Assembly: GCA_947588675.1 (NCBI GenBank)
Contig: CANPYY010000007.1
Span: 1 to 64,000, forward strand
DNA: 64,000 nt
DNA from: an uncultured Lachnospiraceae bacterium
GTDB taxonomy: Bacteria; Bacillota; Clostridia; Lachnospirales; Lachnospiraceae
Reading direction: 5' to 3'
Each line of letters starts with the position of its first letter. The stretch's first letter is position 1. Below are positions 61,729 to 64,000 of this stretch, piece by piece. A program made the position numbers and the translations under genes. A model generated the notes under the pieces. It made no database searches, had not been told where the DNA came from, and saw nothing but the letters and a program-made list of their open reading frames with translations.

Positions 61729-62907
61729 ATGAAAAAAATTACGGGATTTTTGTTTGTATTTACAGTTATGTTTATGCTGAATATGAATATATGTGCGGCG
61801 TCGGATAAAAGCGCGGAACCTGTTACAGGCAGCGCGCTGTCGGTTACCGAACCTGTAAAGCTGGGAATAGGACAGGAATATGAACTTATAGATGATGAGT
61901 ATCAGGATTTGTGTGACGTCAGGTGCAAATCTTCAGACGATTCTGTTGTGGAAGTAAATGATAACGGCTGTATACGAGGGATTGCCAAAGGCAAAGCAAA
62001 TGTTACGTTATCCATAGACGGGAATAAGGCGGTATATAAAGTGAGCGTAAAAAATACGGGACTTCCTTATCCGTCATATAATATCCCTAAGGGAGAAACT
62101 TTAAGGATAAGATTAAACGGCAATGACAGAATAGTCAGATGGCGCACTGACAATAAGAAAGTTGCAACGGTAAAAAGAGGGTATATTAAAGCGCTGAAAA
62201 AGGGTGACGCAAGAATCAGAGCTTATACGAAAACTTCCGTATACAGTATAGACATCAAAGTGACGCCTGCAAAGAAAAGCGTAATATATCTTACATTTGA
62301 CGACGGCCCTTCGTATAGTTCTACTCCGAAAATTCTTAACATACTAAAAAAGAATGACGTAAAAGCAACGTTTTTTGTAATTAACTATGATTCGGCAGGA
62401 GAGAAGCTTATTAAAAGAGAGGCAGAAGAAGGACATACGATAGCCATACATGGTTATTCGCATGATTATGGCGCCATATATACTTCAGAAAAAGCGTACA
62501 TGAATAATCTGTATAAACTGCAGGACAAGCTGTATAAAACGCTTGGTTACAGGATGTGGCTCACAAGATTTCCGGGCGGAAGCTCCAATCTTGTCAGCCG
62601 GAAATATAACAAAGGTATAATGCGCAGGCTTGTTAAAACGGTAGATAAAAACGGATATGCCTATTTTGACTGGAATGTAAGCTCCGGCGATGCAGGGGGT
62701 GTGCATACTTCAGGGCAGGTATATAAAAATGTAGTAAGCGGACTTAGGAAGAACAGGGATAATGTAGTGCTGATGCATGATTTTTCCGGAAATGCAAAGA
62801 CTGTAAATGCCCTTAATGCAATTATAAAATATGGAAAATCCCATGGATACGAGTTTAGGGCTATTACTGACAGTACGGCGCAGGTTCATCATAATGTACA
62901 GAATTGA
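61729..62907 (+). CDS. Secreted polysaccharide deacetylase with N-terminal Ig-like domain
   Basis: 392 residues. The signal peptide spans about 1-24 (ICAASD). A Big_2-like region (about 40-180) has KSSDDSVVEVNDNGCIRGIAKG and a second degenerate copy. The NodB/PDA domain (about 185-385) has TFDDGPS, the metal histidines in IHGYSHDY, RFPGGSSN, DWNVSSGDAG and VVLMHDF. It probably de-N-acetylates peptidoglycan, giving lysozyme resistance. The Ig-like part resembles the repeats of the GH43 protein at 3.7 kb. GGGAG supports ATG 61729 over 61714. Confidence 0.88.
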   Translation: MKKITGFLFVFTVMFMLNMNICAASDKSAEPVTGSALSVTEPVKLGIGQEYELIDDEYQDLCDVRCKSSDDSVVEVNDNGCIRGIAKGKANVTLSIDGNKAVYKVSVKNTGLPYPSYNIPKGETLRIRLNGNDRIVRWRTDNKKVATVKRGYIKALKKGDARIRAYTKTSVYSIDIKVTPAKKSVIYLTFDDGPSYSSTPKILNILKKNDVKATFFVINYDSAGEKLIKREAEEGHTIAIHGYSHDYGAIYTSEKAYMNNLYKLQDKLYKTLGYRMWLTRFPGGSSNLVSRKYNKGIMRRLVKTVDKNGYAYFDWNVSSGDAGGVHTSGQVYKNVVSGLRKNRDNVVLMHDFSGNAKTVNALNAIIKYGKSHGYEFRAITDSTAQVHHNVQN

Positions 62908-62926
62908 CATTATTTAGTATTATTGC

Positions 62927-62963
62927 TTGATATTTATATCTAAAGAATATATACTAATATCAA
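62927..62963 (+). promoter_or_regulatory. Promoter of rsmD with flanking inverted repeat
   Basis: TTGATA (62927-62932) and TATACT (62950-62955) are spaced 17. The -35 box is part of a 7-bp inverted repeat, TTGATAT (62927-62933) with ATATCAA (62957-62963), which brackets the -10 box. It could be an operator or chance in AT-rich DNA. rsmD starts 41 nt after the -10 box. Confidence 0.5.
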
Positions 62964-62995
62964 AATAATATATTTTAATACGGAGGAATATTCTC

Positions 62996-63565
62996 ATGCG
63001 GGTTATAGCAGGCAAGTCCAGGCGAATGACTCTCGCAGCCCCTGCAGGCAACAGTGTAAGACCTACGACTGACAGAATAAAAGAAACGTTATTTAATATA
63101 ATACAGGGCGATATATACGACAGCAGGTTTCTTGATTTGTTCAGCGGCAGCGGTGCAATAGGGATAGAAGCGTTAAGCAGGGGAGCCAGGAAGGCTGTAT
63201 TTGTTGAAAAAAGCAAGGATGCCCTCGAATGCATAGAATATAATATAGAGCGCACGGGACTTGGCGAAAATGCGGAGATTCTCCCAATGGATGCGCTAAG
63301 CGCGGTAAGGAATCTGATGAGGAGAAAACAATATTTTGATTTGGTTTTTATGGACCCGCCGTATGAACAGGATATGGAGCTTTCCGTACTTGAAGCTCTT
63401 GACGGCTCCGGAATTATAGACGAGGAATCGGTAATTATTATAGAAACTTCACTGCGTACGGATGAAGAACGGTTTAATAATTACAATTTTAGCGTTGTAC
63501 GTGTGAAAAAATACAAAACGAACCAGCATGTTTTTTTGCAATATAGAGATAACAATAAAATATAA
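62996..63565 (+). CDS. rsmD: 16S rRNA (guanine-966-N2)-methyltransferase
   Basis: 189 residues. It begins with MRVIAGKSRRMTLAAPAG and RPTTDRIKETLFNII, the RsmD hallmark. The SAM motif is DLFSGSGAIGIEALSRGA and the catalytic DPPY is at 120-123. Length is normal. ACGGAGGA precedes ATG 62996. coaD, its usual neighbour, is not directly downstream. Confidence 0.94.
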   Translation: MRVIAGKSRRMTLAAPAGNSVRPTTDRIKETLFNIIQGDIYDSRFLDLFSGSGAIGIEALSRGARKAVFVEKSKDALECIEYNIERTGLGENAEILPMDALSAVRNLMRRKQYFDLVFMDPPYEQDMELSVLEALDGSGIIDEESVIIIETSLRTDEERFNNYNFSVVRVKKYKTNQHVFLQYRDNNKI

Positions 63566-63588
63566 AAAATAAGGAAGGTGCAGCAGAA

Positions 63589-64000
63589 ATGAGTATTAGT
63601 AAAATTGAACAGTTAATCGAGGATATTTTTGATTTTGTCGAGAACAGTAAATCGCCGTTTGCAAATCCCAATAAGGTAACACTGCAGAGGGATGAATTGT
63701 ATGATATGCTTGACGAACTTAGAATCAGGACTCCCGAGGAGATAAAAAAATATCAGAAAATCATAGCTAACAGGGAAAGGATTCTTTCCGATGCTCAGAA
63801 CAATGCTAATCTCATTATTGAACAGGCGAACAGTCGCGCGGCCGCTATTATTGATGAAAGTGAAATGGTTCATCAGGCTAACATCCGCGCCACAGAAATA
63901 CTTAACGCCGCTGACAGCGAGGCGGACAGTATTATTGCAAAAGCGACTGAAGAAGCTACACAAATCCGTACAGGCGCAATTCAGTATACATATGACCTTC
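63589..64000 (+). CDS. Coiled-coil protein resembling ATPase subunit H (partial, runs off the window)
   Basis: An open frame from ATG 63589, preceded by AGGAAGGTG at 63572-63580, continues past the window end, giving 137 visible codons. Residues 1-55 are SISKIEQLIEDIFDFVENS and a DELYDMLDELR helix. From about 60 on it is a long Ala/Glu-rich coiled coil with heptad-like spacing (ANLIIEQANSRAAAIIDE, ATEILNAADSEADSIIAKA). Clostridial proteins of this type are annotated as V-type ATPase subunit H-like or DivIVA-like. The function is not known. The 3' end is missing. Confidence 0.8.
   Translation, partial: MSISKIEQLIEDIFDFVENSKSPFANPNKVTLQRDELYDMLDELRIRTPEEIKKYQKIIANRERILSDAQNNANLIIEQANSRAAAIIDESEMVHQANIRATEILNAADSEADSIIAKATEEATQIRTGAIQYTYDL

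Noticed and set aside
1-64000. CRISPR arrays, insertion sequences, phage genes or defence systems
   Set aside because: No regularly spaced repeats, transposase, integrase or recognised defence motifs were seen. The AAA_14 remnant is a lone fragment, not a system.

Overview
The window looks like a chromosomal stretch of an anaerobic, AT-rich, Gram-positive Clostridia, most likely Lachnospiraceae. The reasons are heavy use of AUA and other AT-rich codons, strong AGGAGG-type ribosome sites, sigma-A promoters with 17-nt spacers, a separate PurO-type IMP cyclohydrolase, an oxygen-sensitive indolepyruvate:ferredoxin oxidoreductase, and secreted Big_2-domain enzymes. This is inferred from gene content, not from a database match. 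No gene-free stretch exceeds 300 bases.

Layout. 1-3.7 kb: last two steps of purine synthesis (purO, AICAR formyltransferase) and PTS Enzyme I. 3.7-7.3 kb: a large secreted double-GH43 arabinan/xylan hydrolase. 7.4-9.0 kb: a zinc macrodomain hydrolase overlapping a class M-type sirtuin, a predicted reversible protein ADP-ribosylation pair. 9.2-9.9 kb: a truncated AAA_14 ATPase with its promoter intact, running into a low-molecular-weight tyrosine phosphatase. 10.1-16.9 kb: arginine divergon, argG leftward and argCJBD plus an esterase rightward, with ArgR-like boxes between. 17.4-23.4 kb: comEA, a two-component system, a GerMN lipoprotein and comEC. 23.4-28.3 kb: an unrecognised glycan-enzyme-like protein and a membrane GGDEF-PAS-GGDEF-EAL protein. 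28.3-29.4 kb: tRNA-Ser(CGA) and holA.

29.5-53.1 kb is the most interesting region, an about 23-kb cell-surface polysaccharide locus. It makes dTDP-L-rhamnose (rmlA, C, B, D), builds a chain with GT4, GT2, tandem-GT2 and RgpF-type transferases, and exports it through a Wzm/Wzt ABC transporter whose Wzt has a C-terminal extension. Next to wzt lie a methyltransferase and a kinase-fold protein. They resemble the two halves of the chain-terminating enzyme WbdD of enteric O-antigens. The distal part (GtrA, two large polytopic membrane proteins, flippase, polyprenyl-phosphate GT2, DUF2304, another GT2) resembles the GacI/J/K/L side-chain module of the streptococcal group A carbohydrate. An unusual structured RNA leader precedes rmlA, and the flippase gene appears to be transcribed from an internal promoter as a nearly leaderless message.

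53-64 kb: RidA with threonine deaminase, then leftward genes for a UPF0340 protein, an ECF S component, a lipoprotein and ApbE. Then come rightward iorAB with an acyl-CoA ligase, a secreted polysaccharide deacetylase, rsmD, and a coiled-coil ATPase-subunit-like protein cut by the window end.

All family calls rest on motifs read by eye; no searches or folding calculations were run.
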